Source: Bacteroidales bacterium (GTDB lineage Bacteria; Bacteroidota; Bacteroidia; Bacteroidales; UBA932). From it: DNA of 64,000 nt. The DNA lies in contig JAFWSX010000023.1 of the NCBI GenBank assembly GCA_017519185.1, forward strand, positions 1 through 64,000, in the 5' to 3' direction. Position 1 is the first letter of the stretch. Every line of letters begins with the position of its first letter. The position numbers and the translations under genes were made by a program. This document shows positions 1 to 8,704 of the stretch, piece by piece. A model generated the notes under the pieces. That model saw only the letters and a program-made list of their open reading frames with translations, had not been told where the DNA came from and searched no databases.

Positions 1-113
1 AGGACGGCAAGCTCACTCTCGAGCAGGTTGTAGCTTACGGACGCAAAGTCGGCGAGCCTAAGCAGACCAGCGGCAAGCAGGAGCTCTACGAGGCTATCGT
101 AAATATGTACTAA
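1..113 (+). CDS. xylA: xylose isomerase, C-terminal end (partial)
   Basis: Only the last 36 codons and the stop are in the window, read in frame from base 3. The tail ends SGKQELYEAIVNMY, which resembles the C-terminus of Bacteroidetes and fungal-type xylose isomerases. That enzyme converts D-xylose to D-xylulose in the cytoplasm. The next gene, 10 bases downstream on the same strand, encodes a xylose-type sugar/proton symporter, so the two probably form a xylose uptake and isomerisation operon. The assignment rests on a short tail plus context. Confidence 0.8.
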   Translation, partial: DGKLTLEQVVAYGRKVGEPKQTSGKQELYEAIVNMY

Positions 114-123
114 CATTACTGTT

Positions 124-1539
124 ATGACTGCTACACAGCAAGGCGCAAGCAGAGGATATCTGTTTTTCATTACCATCGTGGCGGTGCTGGGTGGTCTGCT
201 CTTCGGATATGACACAGCTGTCATCTCCGGAGCGGAAAGAGGCCTTCAGGCGTTCTTTGAGGGCGCGAAGGACTTCACCTACACCGATTTCCTCCACGGT
301 TTCACTTCTTCGAGCGCGCTGATCGGATGTATCATCGGTAGCGCCATCTCAGGTTTGATGGCAGGCCGTCTCGGCCGTAAGAAGAGCCTGTTCATCGCAG
401 GTATCTGCTTCTTCCTGAGTGCCGCCGGTTCATACAATCCGGAGTTCCTTTTCTTCGAGAAGGGCGTTGCAACCAAGGGTCTCTGGGTTGCATTCAACCT
501 CTACCGCGTTCTCGGCGGCATCGGCGTAGGTATGGCTTCTGCCATCTGCCCTATGTACATCGCCGAGGTGGCCCCGGCCAACAAGCGCGGCCAGCTCGTG
601 TCCTGGAACCAGTTTGCGATCATCTTCGGCCAGCTGGTCGTTTACTTCGTGAACTTCCTCATCATCCAGTCCCACAAGAACGACCCCGCTGTCGTCGAGT
701 GGACCAACCAGGTGGGCTGGCGTCTGATGTTCGGCTCAGAGTGCGTTCCGGCAGGTCTCTTCACCCTGCTGATCTTGCTCGTGCCTGAGACTCCCCGCTA
801 TCTGGTTATGTCAGGCCACGACAGCAAGGCTCTCGACGTGCTCACCCGCATCAACGGTTCTTCAGTCGCTCAGCAGATCCTGGCCGACATCAAGAACACC
901 GTCGTCGAGAAGAAGGAGAAACTCTTCGCCTATGGCGTGCTCGTGATCTTCATCGGCTGTATGCTCAGCGTATTCCAGCAGTTCGTGGGCATCAACGCCG
1001 TGCTTTACTTCGCACCGCGAATCTTCGATTCGATGGGTATGGGCGATCCTATGACCCAGACAGTGCTGATGGGTATCGTGAACATCAGCTTCACCCTGGT
1101 AGCCATCTTCACCGTCGAGAAGCTCGGCCGCAAGCCGCTTCTCATCACAGGATCCCTGGGTATGGCCCTCGGCGCCATCGGCGTCGCACTGGCCGATGCC
1201 CTTCCCGCAGTTCCCGGCATCGTGGGTGTTCTCAGCATTATGATCTACTCAGCTTCATTTATGTTCAGCTGGGGTCCCATCTGCTGGGTGCTCATCTCCG
1301 AGATCTTCCCGAACACCATCCGCGGCGCCGCAGTTGCCATCGCAGTTGCATTCCAGTGGATTTCGAACTTCATCGTGAGCTCGACCTTCGTTCCGCTCTA
1401 CACCTGGAGCCCGGCATTCACCTACGGTATGTACGCCTGCTTCTGCATCATCGCTGCAATCTTCGTCTGGAGACTTGTTCCCGAGACCAAGGGCAAGACC
1501 CTCGAGGATATGAGCAACCTCTGGAGAAACAGGAAGTAA
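124..1539 (+). CDS. xylE: MFS sugar/H+ symporter, XylE-like
   Basis: A 471-residue major facilitator of the sugar porter family, probably D-xylose/proton symport across the inner membrane. Visible family signatures are GRLGRKKS at residues 81-88 (loop 2-3), PETPRYL at 221-227 (after helix 6) and PETKGKT at 453-459 (after helix 12), with about twelve hydrophobic segments between. Length is normal for the family. It follows the xylA tail by 10 bases and is closed by a strong terminator just downstream. Substrate is inferred from xylA; other hexoses or pentoses remain possible. Confidence 0.88.
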   Translation: MTATQQGASRGYLFFITIVAVLGGLLFGYDTAVISGAERGLQAFFEGAKDFTYTDFLHGFTSSSALIGCIIGSAISGLMAGRLGRKKSLFIAGICFFLSAAGSYNPEFLFFEKGVATKGLWVAFNLYRVLGGIGVGMASAICPMYIAEVAPANKRGQLVSWNQFAIIFGQLVVYFVNFLIIQSHKNDPAVVEWTNQVGWRLMFGSECVPAGLFTLLILLVPETPRYLVMSGHDSKALDVLTRINGSSVAQQILADIKNTVVEKKEKLFAYGVLVIFIGCMLSVFQQFVGINAVLYFAPRIFDSMGMGDPMTQTVLMGIVNISFTLVAIFTVEKLGRKPLLITGSLGMALGAIGVALADALPAVPGIVGVLSIMIYSASFMFSWGPICWVLISEIFPNTIRGAAVAIAVAFQWISNFIVSSTFVPLYTWSPAFTYGMYACFCIIAAIFVWRLVPETKGKTLEDMSNLWRNRK

Positions 1540-1559
1540 TCCTGCTATCCACATTACGG

Positions 1560-1596
1560 AAAACCCCGGAAGCCTTCGAAACTTCCGGGGTTTTTC
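1560..1596 (+). terminator. rho-independent terminator after xylE
   Basis: A 12-bp perfect stem (AAACCCCGGAAG at 1561-1572 with its complement at 1582-1593), a 9-base loop and a run of T residues. It lies 21 bases after the xylE stop and ends the xylA-xylE transcript. Confidence 0.9.
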
Positions 1597-1674
1597 TATG
1601 TAAGCTGGATGTGCCTATTCGGCTGCCGATGCGGAAGACAGTCCGAAGTTCTGCTGGTCATCTACACTGCAACT

Positions 1675-1834
1675 GCCGCCATGGCACAGACTTGATTTGC
1701 GGCGACCTCCGTTCGCTGGCGCTCAGTCCGACCCTTCCATTGTTTACTTCGTCCTGCTAACGCAGAACTCGTAAACAACGGACACCTCCCCTCTTTACTC
1801 CCGAGGGCGGTAGTGTCGCCGGCAAATCAGTCTG
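1675..1834. repeat. type-2 palindrome-ended repeat, copy 1
   Basis: One of four copies of a roughly 150-170 bp non-coding element (others at 9145, 17614 and, inverted, 34822). The ends are imperfect inverted repeats: CAGACTTGATTTGCGGCGAC at 1687-1706 matches the complement of the right end at about 1815-1834. The core from first to last CAGAC is 148 bp here, the same as in copies 2 and 3. The outer GGCGGC of the right end is missing, and a REP hairpin begins 18 bases further on. No open frame is shared among copies. Confidence 0.8.
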
Positions 1835-1851
1835 TTACTGAAAGATATAGT

Positions 1852-1928
1852 TATGGGTCCAGGCTTTGGACCCATAGCATCAAAAACGGGGGTAAAATAT
1901 AGTTATGGGTCCATTGTTTGGACCCATA
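1852..1928. repeat. REP-like hairpin pair, 3' side of RAYT
   Basis: Two hairpins with the same 10-bp stem TATGGGTCCA/TGGACCCATA and 5-base loops lie at 1852-1876 and 1904-1928. The spacer between them carries GGGGGTAAAATA, and this motif with the same spacing recurs at the other flank of the transposase gene (2968-3048). This is the arrangement expected for REP doublets (BIME-like units) mobilised by a RAYT. Confidence 0.85.
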
Positions 1929-1981
1929 GCAGCGCTCGAAGGAAATCTGTGCTGCAATCCTGTATGGCCTTCAAAAAAATA

Positions 1982-2857
1982 CTATGCCTGATCTAGCAGT
2001 TTTGCTACTTCCTTGTATGACATATTTGTCACGCGGGCTATCTGATTGACATTTGATGCGAAGCGGAAGCGTATCTGCCGCAGGACTTCAACTGTCTGGG
2101 CATAGGTGAGCCCTGCTAAAGATGAGCAGCCATAGAGTGTCCGGCACAAGTCGGGAATGGCATCAGCAACTATCTGGTCTCGGAACGATGGGTGGTTGTC
2201 TTCTCCGCATTCAATTCTCTTGCGGGCCTTGGATGAAGATGCCAGAAAGTAGTTCATCCTCTTTGGCGACCTGAAGACTCTTTCCATGAACGACACGTCT
2301 ATGTATGACTGCAGCAGGATATAGCCCTCCTTCCCCATCAGCCAACTGCCAGGCACGGCATGAGAGCAATGCAGCCTGAGAGCTTGTTGACGCCGGCTCA
2401 GTTCCCCTACAGGTGTCCCTGCATCCCTGATGCCGTTGAAAAGGAGGCTGCCGCTTCCCCAAGGATATTGAGAGGCGTTAGCACAGATATTCGCTGCCAC
2501 ACTGTTCATGTGCACGTATGCTACGGCCCTTTCCAATGCTTCGTCATCTGCCGGCAAAACACGTATGTCTATGCCATTCCGCCGAAGAAACTCCTTATGG
2601 CCGTATTTGTGCTGAAAATACTTCGCATAACGCATCTTGAAGCTGTTGATGAAGCTCAGGACATCGTCATGAGTGCCATGCAGCACAAAATGAACATGGT
2701 TAGACATTAGAATGAATGCAAGTACGCTAGCCGGGCCGATAGAAGCCTGCACAGCTACATAATTCATTCCAACTTTGAAATCTTCATCATCCCTGAACCA
2801 GAGACGATCTTCGAGATGCTCAGTAGTAACGAGCCAGAATTGTTCCTCCTTCCACAT
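1982..2857 (-). CDS. REP-associated tyrosine transposase (RAYT, Y1/HUH family)
   Basis: A single-strand DNA transposase-like nuclease of the IS200/RAYT class (Y1_Tnp). With the ATG at 2857, the HUH metal-binding motif is H54-V-H56 in SNHVHFVL, and the catalytic tyrosine is most likely Y114 in AYVHMN. The C-terminal 150 residues hold a predicted helix-turn-helix-like tail (ITRVTNMSYKEV region). The frame stays open to a TTG at 2938, but the ATG gives a complete domain. REP-like hairpin pairs flank the gene on both sides, which fits a domesticated RAYT that acts on dispersed palindromes. It is probably active, since both motifs are intact. Confidence 0.87.
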   Translation of the reverse strand: MWKEEQFWLVTTEHLEDRLWFRDDEDFKVGMNYVAVQASIGPASVLAFILMSNHVHFVLHGTHDDVLSFINSFKMRYAKYFQHKYGHKEFLRRNGIDIRVLPADDEALERAVAYVHMNSVAANICANASQYPWGSGSLLFNGIRDAGTPVGELSRRQQALRLHCSHAVPGSWLMGKEGYILLQSYIDVSFMERVFRSPKRMNYFLASSSKARKRIECGEDNHPSFRDQIVADAIPDLCRTLYGCSSLAGLTYAQTVEVLRQIRFRFASNVNQIARVTNMSYKEVAKLLDQA

Positions 2858-2967
2858 ATCCTTCAAGTGCCCGGAACTGACCGGACTCGGAACAAAGTTA
2901 TGTAATTCACCCGCACCTCGCAATATGGTTTGAAACAAACTTTGAAAAGCGCTAGGCTTTGGGTGAT

Positions 2968-3048
2968 GTTATAGGTCCAAACCAAGTACCCATAACGTCA
3001 GAAAAGGGGGTAAAATAAAGTTATGGGTCCAAACTTTGGACCCATAAC
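2968..3048. repeat. REP-like hairpin pair, 5' side of RAYT
   Basis: The hairpin at 3020-3048 has a 12-bp perfect stem (GTTATGGGTCCA and its complement) with loop AACTT. It is preceded by GGGGGTAAAATA, as at the other flank. A degenerate copy (GTTATAGGTCCA... GTACCCATAAC) lies at 2968-2996. Both pairs point the same way, as direct repeats around the transposase gene. Confidence 0.85.
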
Positions 3049-3069
3049 CTAAGTTGCCGCTTAATGAGC

Positions 3070-3777
3070 TTATGCCTCGGGAGCGGGATCGTCAGCTGCG
3101 GGAGCCTCTGCTACAGGAGCCTCAGCAGCGGGAGCCTCGGGAGCGTGGTGCCTGCAGAACTGGGCGCGGTGCTCGGCGATGATGGCGTCAGCTTTCTGTG
3201 AGAAGAAGTCGTACATAACTCCCTCGACGGCAATAATGATCGCTGTGAAGAGGAAGCAACCTATTACAGCCAGGACCGGACCGACCTTAGGGATAAGACC
3301 AAGCACCAGACTGATGACGCAAACCACGATGCCGCAGAGCAGCCCGACGAAGAAGATGCGCCACTTGTTGCCGTAGGTCGCGTCGTAGCTGAGCTGGAGT
3401 GCCTTCAGCGGAGAAACCTGCTTGTCGATCAGGAAATAGATGGCGAAAGACCAGGCGATTCCGATGACCATTGCAGGGAAGAACATGAATATCATCGCCG
3501 CGGTGACTCCGATGCTGATGAGGCCCATCAGGAGGAAGAAGTTGCCGAGATTCTTGAAGTTGTCCCTCGAGAATATAGACAAGGGGTCTATCTTCTCGCC
3601 CCTGCCGACACTGATGACAGCTTTGCAGAAGCCGATGGTGGTGCCGACGTTGAGATAGGGAATCCAGAATGTCAGGATATAGAGGATAACCATAAGGAAC
3701 AGGGGAAAGAAATTCTTGAGGCCGCAGCGGATGCCGTCCCCGATGACCTTCATGATGTCGAGTTTTTCAGTCGTCAT
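3070..3777 (-). CDS. integral membrane protein with Ala/Pro/Glu-rich tail
   Basis: A 235-residue protein with about five hydrophobic segments between residues 20 and 205. A cytosolic-type tail from about residue 212 repeats APEAP/AAEAPVAEAP and is strongly acidic. The segment FIDKQVSPLKALQLSYDATYG-like region between helices resembles the glycerophosphodiester/YciC-type membrane domains in layout, but I cannot name the family. It is divergent from the GH2 gene. A TAAATTTG box on the minus strand at 3815-3822 could drive it. The low-complexity tail suggests a recruitment or spacer role; no function is assigned. Confidence 0.7.
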   Translation of the reverse strand: MTTEKLDIMKVIGDGIRCGLKNFFPLFLMVILYILTFWIPYLNVGTTIGFCKAVISVGRGEKIDPLSIFSRDNFKNLGNFFLLMGLISIGVTAAMIFMFFPAMVIGIAWSFAIYFLIDKQVSPLKALQLSYDATYGNKWRIFFVGLLCGIVVCVISLVLGLIPKVGPVLAVIGCFLFTAIIIAVEGVMYDFFSQKADAIIAEHRAQFCRHHAPEAPAAEAPVAEAPAADDPAPEA

Positions 3778-3867
3778 AGTATAGTTGTTTATCAGGTTAG
3801 AAACAAGGATAATCCAAATTTAGCAAAAACATCGTAAATTAGCATATTCCTAAACAGCAACTGAACT

Positions 3868-6800
3868 ATGATCAAGATTTGCAGAGCAACTGCATGCATT
3901 CTCCTCGCAGCGGCTGTGACCGCCTGCACCCAGCCCGAATCAACCAGAGGCATCGGCGTCTATCCCGGCAACCCCGCGGAATATGACGGCCCTACCCTCG
4001 AAGTGAACAATGTCTACCGCAACCTGGCACTCCACCGTGCGGCCTGGCACTCTTCGGCATACGACTACAACCTCACTGGCCATCTGGTCACCGACGGCAT
4101 AGTCTCCACCGCCACTCCATTCACTGTCGACGTGAACGTCAACGGAGAGCCTGTGATAATGCGTCTCAAGGAGAGACTTTTCGACGACAACTTCACAGGA
4201 ATCACCGTTCCGGGCACTGCAGATGCTCTCACTGAGGTCATTTTCAGCGAGGGAGTCACTGCCGACGCGGTATCATTCGAAGGAAGCTGCCGCCTTATGG
4301 CCGGTTCCACCCTTCCCCGCTCCTTCTCTCCCCGGCTCGTCGCCGTGCTTGAGGACGGCACACAGGTGAACCTTCCCCTGCAGCCCTGCAGCCCCACCAT
4401 CCACGAGGGTGGCGGAAGCCAGAACGTCTCTGTGCTCGAAGGGCTCACCGGCAAGACGATGCAGCCCAAGAACGGCTCGTCCGGCGAACTGGCATTCGGC
4501 TACTCGTCCGATATGAAAGTCGGCAAGGTGCGCAGCCTGAGAATCCACCTGGGCAGCACCTCAGTGCGGGAATGGAACCTCACTGAGATGAACTTCTACG
4601 TAGGCGGCCGCGAGGTGTCTATGCTGCCTTCTGAGCGTTTCGTGAGCGCCTGGGTTCCCGCAGCTGCTGACGGAGGCTATGTGACAGTAGACCTCGGCTC
4701 TGTCTCGAAGTTCGACAAATGCGTCATCCGCTGGGCCGGCGGCACTTCAGCCTCCGGACACATTGAAGTTTCGGAAGACGGCAAGACATTCAGGCATATC
4801 GTAGCTTTCAATAACGGAGCTTCTGAAGTTGCAGTGCACGACAAGGCACGCTACGTCCGTTTGTGCATTGACTCCAAGGCAGCAGTTTCCGAATTCGAAG
4901 TCTGGGGCAAGGGCGGACTTGCAGCGAAGCCCCAGGCGGCAAAGACTGCCGATGGCGACACTCTCGAGCTGGCACGCGGCTTCTGGAAACTGCAGAGAGC
5001 ATCTGAGGTCCACGACCGCGGCGAAACCATTTCCGGCAGCGGCTACAAGACCGACGGCTGGCTGGCAGCCACCGTTCCCGGCACCGTCGTCACCTCCTAT
5101 TTCAACGCGGGAGCCATCGCCGACATACGCTACGACACCGACCAGCTCCAGCTCTCGGAGTCGTTCTTCAACAGCGATTTCTGGTACCGCGACACTTTCA
5201 CTCTTCCTGAAAGCTTCAACGGCCGCAACCTGATACTCGACTTCAACGGCATCAACTGGAAGGCCGACGTCTTCCTCAACGGCCGTTTCCTCGGCAATAT
5301 TGACGGAGCGTTCCAGAGAGGCCGCTTCGACGTCACTGCAATTGCCGGCAAGGAGAACTTCCTCGCCGTGCTCATCCACCGTAACGCCCATCCCGGCATC
5401 ATCAAGGAGCAGACGGCCATCACCGCCGACTCCAACGGAGGCATCCTCGGAGCCGACAACCCCACCTTCCACCCTTCCATCGGCTGGGACTGGATTCCTA
5501 CGGTCAGGGGCCGCAACATCGGCATCTGGGACAATGTCTACCTGAGGGCCGAGGGCGCAGTGACAGTGGACGACGGCTTCGTGCTCTGCAGGCTTGACGG
5601 CGGCAAGGCGATGGTCACTCCCGGCGCCGTGGTGAAGAACCTCACCGGCAAGGCCGTCGACGGACAGCTCAAAATCAAGATCGGCGATTTCCTGGCTGAA
5701 CAGACAGTGAGCCTTGCTCCCAACGAGGAGCGCGAGGTAGTTATGGCGGAACGCCAGATGCCCGATGCGCAGCTCTGGTGGCCTGTAGGCTACGGCGAGC
5801 CTTATATGTATGACGTGACAGCCGAGTTCGTCTCAGGCGGAAAGACCGAGGGCCGCACTGCATTCCGCACAGGCCTGCGTGAGATGACCTACGACACTTC
5901 GAAGGGCATCCTCGACATCTTCATCAACGGCCGCAGGCTCATCGGCAACGGCGGCAACTGGGGCTTCCCCGAGATCAACCTCACCTACCGCGCGAGGGAA
6001 TACGACGCTGCAGTAGCCTATCACGCCGATATGAATTTCACTATGATACGCAACTGGGTGGGCCAGACCGGCGACGAAGAGTTCTTCGAGGCCTGCGACC
6101 GCCACGGTGTGATGATATGGCAGGACTTCTGGCTGGCCAATCCCTGGGACGGTCCGGATCCTGACGACAACGCGATGTTTATGGCCAACGCCGAAGACTT
6201 CGTGCGCAAGATACGCCGCCACCCGAGCATCGCTCTCTACTGCGGCCGCAACGAGGGCTTCCCGCCCCAGGTTCTTGACGACGGCCTGAGGCTGCTCGTG
6301 GAGAAGCGCCATCCGGGCATCATCTATTTCCCGAATTCCGCCGACGACTTCGTGAGCGGCCACGGTCCTTACCGCGCTATGCCGGTGAAGACCTATTTCG
6401 AGGCCGAGGTCGGCAAGGACCGCCTCCACAGCGAGCGCGGTATGCCCAACGTGATGACTGCAGAGAGCCTGAAGCGCACTTTCCGCGAGGAGAACCAGTG
6501 GCCTCAGAACTATGTATGGGGCATCCACGACTACACCCTGGAGAACGCCCAGAGCGCCGCTACCTTCAACGCAATGGTTGAGGAGCACTTCGGCAAGGCT
6601 TCGTCAATGGAGGAGTTCGCCAAGTGGGCACAGCTTGTGAACTACGACGGCTACCGCGCTATGTACGAGTCGCGCAGCTGGAACCGCAAGGGTCTCATCA
6701 TCTGGATGAGCCACGCCTGCTGGCCTTCAATGGTATGGCAGACCTACGACTACTACCTCGCTCCCACCGCGGCATATTTCGGCGCCAAGAAGGGTTCCGC

Positions 6801-7380
6801 CCCGATCCGCATCCAGTGGAATCCCGTGCTTGAGACCGTGGAGGTCGTCAACAACAGCTACGGTGACGTAATCGGCGCAGTGGCTGAGATCGGTGTCTAC
6901 ACCTACGACGGCAAGCTTGTGTTCTCGCGCAGCGACGAGGTTTCGGTCGCTGACGACAGCACCCTGCCTCTCGCCCAGCTGGCCGTTGACTCCACTAAGA
7001 TCAGCGGTCCCCACTACCTTAAGCTGACGCTCTCGAAGTCTGGCGAGACTATCGCCGACAATTTCTATATCCACAGCGCCGACGGCGACCTGAAGGTTCT
7101 GAAGACTCTCCCCAAGACTACTGTCGATATGCAGTACTTGTTCAGGAGAGTAGGCGACGAATGGGTCGGCGACGTGCAGTTCGAAAATACAGGCTCTACT
7201 CCCGCCCTTATGCTGCAGCTTGACCTCCGTGCGGGCGAGCAGCAGGTTCTTCCTGTGCTCTACGAGGACAACTGGTTCTCGCTGCTCCCGGGCGAGTCGA
7301 AGTCGGTTACCATCCGCTGCAAGGTGCTCGACACTCACGGCCGCCAGCCGGAGCTCAAGGTGTCGTCGCTGCTGAACTAG
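3868..7380 (+). CDS. GH2 exo-glycosidase lipoprotein with discoidin-like domain
   Basis: A 1170-residue surface or periplasmic lipoprotein: signal peptide with lipobox ending LLAAAVTAC (Cys20). Residues about 265-350 form an F5/8 type C-like module (VTVDLGSVSKFDKCVIRW ... YVRLCID). GH2 jelly-roll, immunoglobulin-like and TIM-barrel domains follow. The acid/base candidate is E796 in CGRNEGFPP and the nucleophile candidate is E856 in HSERGMPN. Layout resembles beta-mannosidase and exo-beta-D-glucosaminidase relatives within GH2, but the nucleophile context (SERG rather than SEFG) is unusual, so the substrate is open. It stands alone, with YdeI-like and deoxyribosyltransferase-like genes downstream. 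Confidence 0.85.
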   Translation: MIKICRATACILLAAAVTACTQPESTRGIGVYPGNPAEYDGPTLEVNNVYRNLALHRAAWHSSAYDYNLTGHLVTDGIVSTATPFTVDVNVNGEPVIMRLKERLFDDNFTGITVPGTADALTEVIFSEGVTADAVSFEGSCRLMAGSTLPRSFSPRLVAVLEDGTQVNLPLQPCSPTIHEGGGSQNVSVLEGLTGKTMQPKNGSSGELAFGYSSDMKVGKVRSLRIHLGSTSVREWNLTEMNFYVGGREVSMLPSERFVSAWVPAAADGGYVTVDLGSVSKFDKCVIRWAGGTSASGHIEVSEDGKTFRHIVAFNNGASEVAVHDKARYVRLCIDSKAAVSEFEVWGKGGLAAKPQAAKTADGDTLELARGFWKLQRASEVHDRGETISGSGYKTDGWLAATVPGTVVTSYFNAGAIADIRYDTDQLQLSESFFNSDFWYRDTFTLPESFNGRNLILDFNGINWKADVFLNGRFLGNIDGAFQRGRFDVTAIAGKENFLAVLIHRNAHPGIIKEQTAITADSNGGILGADNPTFHPSIGWDWIPTVRGRNIGIWDNVYLRAEGAVTVDDGFVLCRLDGGKAMVTPGAVVKNLTGKAVDGQLKIKIGDFLAEQTVSLAPNEEREVVMAERQMPDAQLWWPVGYGEPYMYDVTAEFVSGGKTEGRTAFRTGLREMTYDTSKGILDIFINGRRLIGNGGNWGFPEINLTYRAREYDAAVAYHADMNFTMIRNWVGQTGDEEFFEACDRHGVMIWQDFWLANPWDGPDPDDNAMFMANAEDFVRKIRRHPSIALYCGRNEGFPPQVLDDGLRLLVEKRHPGIIYFPNSADDFVSGHGPYRAMPVKTYFEAEVGKDRLHSERGMPNVMTAESLKRTFREENQWPQNYVWGIHDYTLENAQSAATFNAMVEEHFGKASSMEEFAKWAQLVNYDGYRAMYESRSWNRKGLIIWMSHACWPSMVWQTYDYYLAPTAAYFGAKKGSAPIRIQWNPVLETVEVVNNSYGDVIGAVAEIGVYTYDGKLVFSRSDEVSVADDSTLPLAQLAVDSTKISGPHYLKLTLSKSGETIADNFYIHSADGDLKVLKTLPKTTVDMQYLFRRVGDEWVGDVQFENTGSTPALMLQLDLRAGEQQVLPVLYEDNWFSLLPGESKSVTIRCKVLDTHGRQPELKVSSLLN

Positions 7381-7389
7381 ACGTTTTGA

Positions 7390-7971
7390 ATGGAAGTCAC
7401 TAACCTGCTTGACATCGGCACCCGCGCCGAACTGTACCAGTGGTATCTGGACCATCACGATTCCACTCCTGATTTCTGGCTGAGGGTGAACCGTGCGAGG
7501 GATCCTTATCCCGGCGTTGTTCACTATGTCGACGCGGTGGAGGTGGCTCTCTGTTTCGGCTGGATCGACAGCACTATGAAGCGTATCGACGACGGCAAAC
7601 CTGTGCAGCATTTCACTCCCAGGCGCAAGGGCGGCAACTGGTGCGAGCGCAATCTGGAGCGCTGCCGCCGTCTCGTGAAGCTCGGGGAGATGACTCCTGC
7701 GGGTCTGGCTGTTGCTCCTGACCTCAATCCGGAGCTTTTCGTATTCGAGGACTGGGTGCTCGACGCACTTGCGGCTGACGAAGAGGCCTGGCGCTTCTTT
7801 ATGACGCTGCCTGAGAACTGCCGCCGCATCAAGGTGGATATGATACAGCACTACAACCGCACGAACCGCTCGGAATACGCACTCAAGACTCTGAACAATT
7901 TGATTAAAGACTGCCGTGACGGGAAGTTCCGCACTGACTGGAGCGATTTCGGCCGTCTGGAGAATTATTGA
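7390..7971 (+). CDS. YdeI/OmpD-associated family protein
   Basis: A 193-residue soluble protein. The segment AVEVALCFGWIDSTMKRIDD followed by FTPRRKGGNWCERN and MTPAGLA is the conserved core of the YdeI-like family (a domain annotated around bacteriocin or stress protection, with no proven enzyme activity). It begins 9 bases after the GH2 stop and ends one base before the next start, so it may be co-transcribed with both. Function is not known. Confidence 0.8.
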   Translation: MEVTNLLDIGTRAELYQWYLDHHDSTPDFWLRVNRARDPYPGVVHYVDAVEVALCFGWIDSTMKRIDDGKPVQHFTPRRKGGNWCERNLERCRRLVKLGEMTPAGLAVAPDLNPELFVFEDWVLDALAADEEAWRFFMTLPENCRRIKVDMIQHYNRTNRSEYALKTLNNLIKDCRDGKFRTDWSDFGRLENY

Positions 7972-7972
7972 T

Positions 7973-8704
7973 ATGGCTAGAATTTATGTCGCCTCCAGCT
8001 GGAGGAACCAGTACTATCCCGAGGTTGTGGCCCGTCTGCGCGAGGCCGGCCACGAGGTCTATGATTTCCGCAATCCTCCTCACGGGGGCAATGGTTTCCG
8101 CTGGACGGACATCGATCCTGAGGCGCTGCACTGGTCTTTCGCGCAGTATGCCGAGGGGTTGCATCATCCTCTGGCCGAGCGTCAGTTCAGGGCTGATGAG
8201 GAGGCTCTGGACTGGGCCGACACCTGTGTGCTGGTGCTCCCCTGCGGACGCAGTGCGCACACTGAGGCGGGATGGTTCTCCGGCGCGAAGAAGAAGGTGA
8301 TCGCCTACATTCCGGAGATGGTGGAGCCGGAGCTGATGTACAAGCTGTTCGACGGGGTTGTGGGCAGTCTGGACGAGCTTGTAGCCTGTCTCAAGCCTGA
8401 TCTCAGGAAGGTCAGGATTACGGCTGTCCGCATGGTTTCATATCCTGACCTTATGGCGCAATACGAGAATCCGATAGAGCACGCCTGCGATGTGGCTGAG
8501 GGGCAGTCCTGGATCTCTGTGGACGGCAAAAAGCCTGACGGGCTCTGCGCTTCTGCCTGGGAGTCTATGCGTTCTTTCGTGGAGGCGCTTGCCAGGGGCG
8601 AGAGCAATTTCTATGACGGGTGGATGCAGGATCCTGACTCTGCGATGATTTCCTGCAACGACGGTTTCCGTCCCGTCAGCTTCTATCTTGAGGTGGTCGC
8701 CTAG
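7973..8704 (+). CDS. nucleoside 2-deoxyribosyltransferase-like / TIGR04076-like two-domain protein
   Basis: I chose the ATG at 7973 (MARIYVASSW); an upstream ATG at 7916 would overlap the previous gene. Residues 1-130 look like a nucleoside 2-deoxyribosyltransferase-type fold: a first strand RIYVASSWRN, then ADTCVLVLPCGRSAHTEAGW, where the Asp and Glu resemble family active-site residues. Residues about 145-243 match a small conserved domain I recognise as TIGR04076-like (EHACDVAEG, GLCASAWESM, SAMISCNDGFRPVSFYLEV). It may act on nucleoside-like or ADP-ribose-like bonds, but the reaction is inferred only. Confidence 0.75.
   Translation: MARIYVASSWRNQYYPEVVARLREAGHEVYDFRNPPHGGNGFRWTDIDPEALHWSFAQYAEGLHHPLAERQFRADEEALDWADTCVLVLPCGRSAHTEAGWFSGAKKKVIAYIPEMVEPELMYKLFDGVVGSLDELVACLKPDLRKVRITAVRMVSYPDLMAQYENPIEHACDVAEGQSWISVDGKKPDGLCASAWESMRSFVEALARGESNFYDGWMQDPDSAMISCNDGFRPVSFYLEVVA

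Noticed and set aside
6727..7851. 374-codon minus-strand frame over the GH2 gene end and YdeI gene
   Set aside because: It crosses the boundary of two clear genes and has no recognisable fold.
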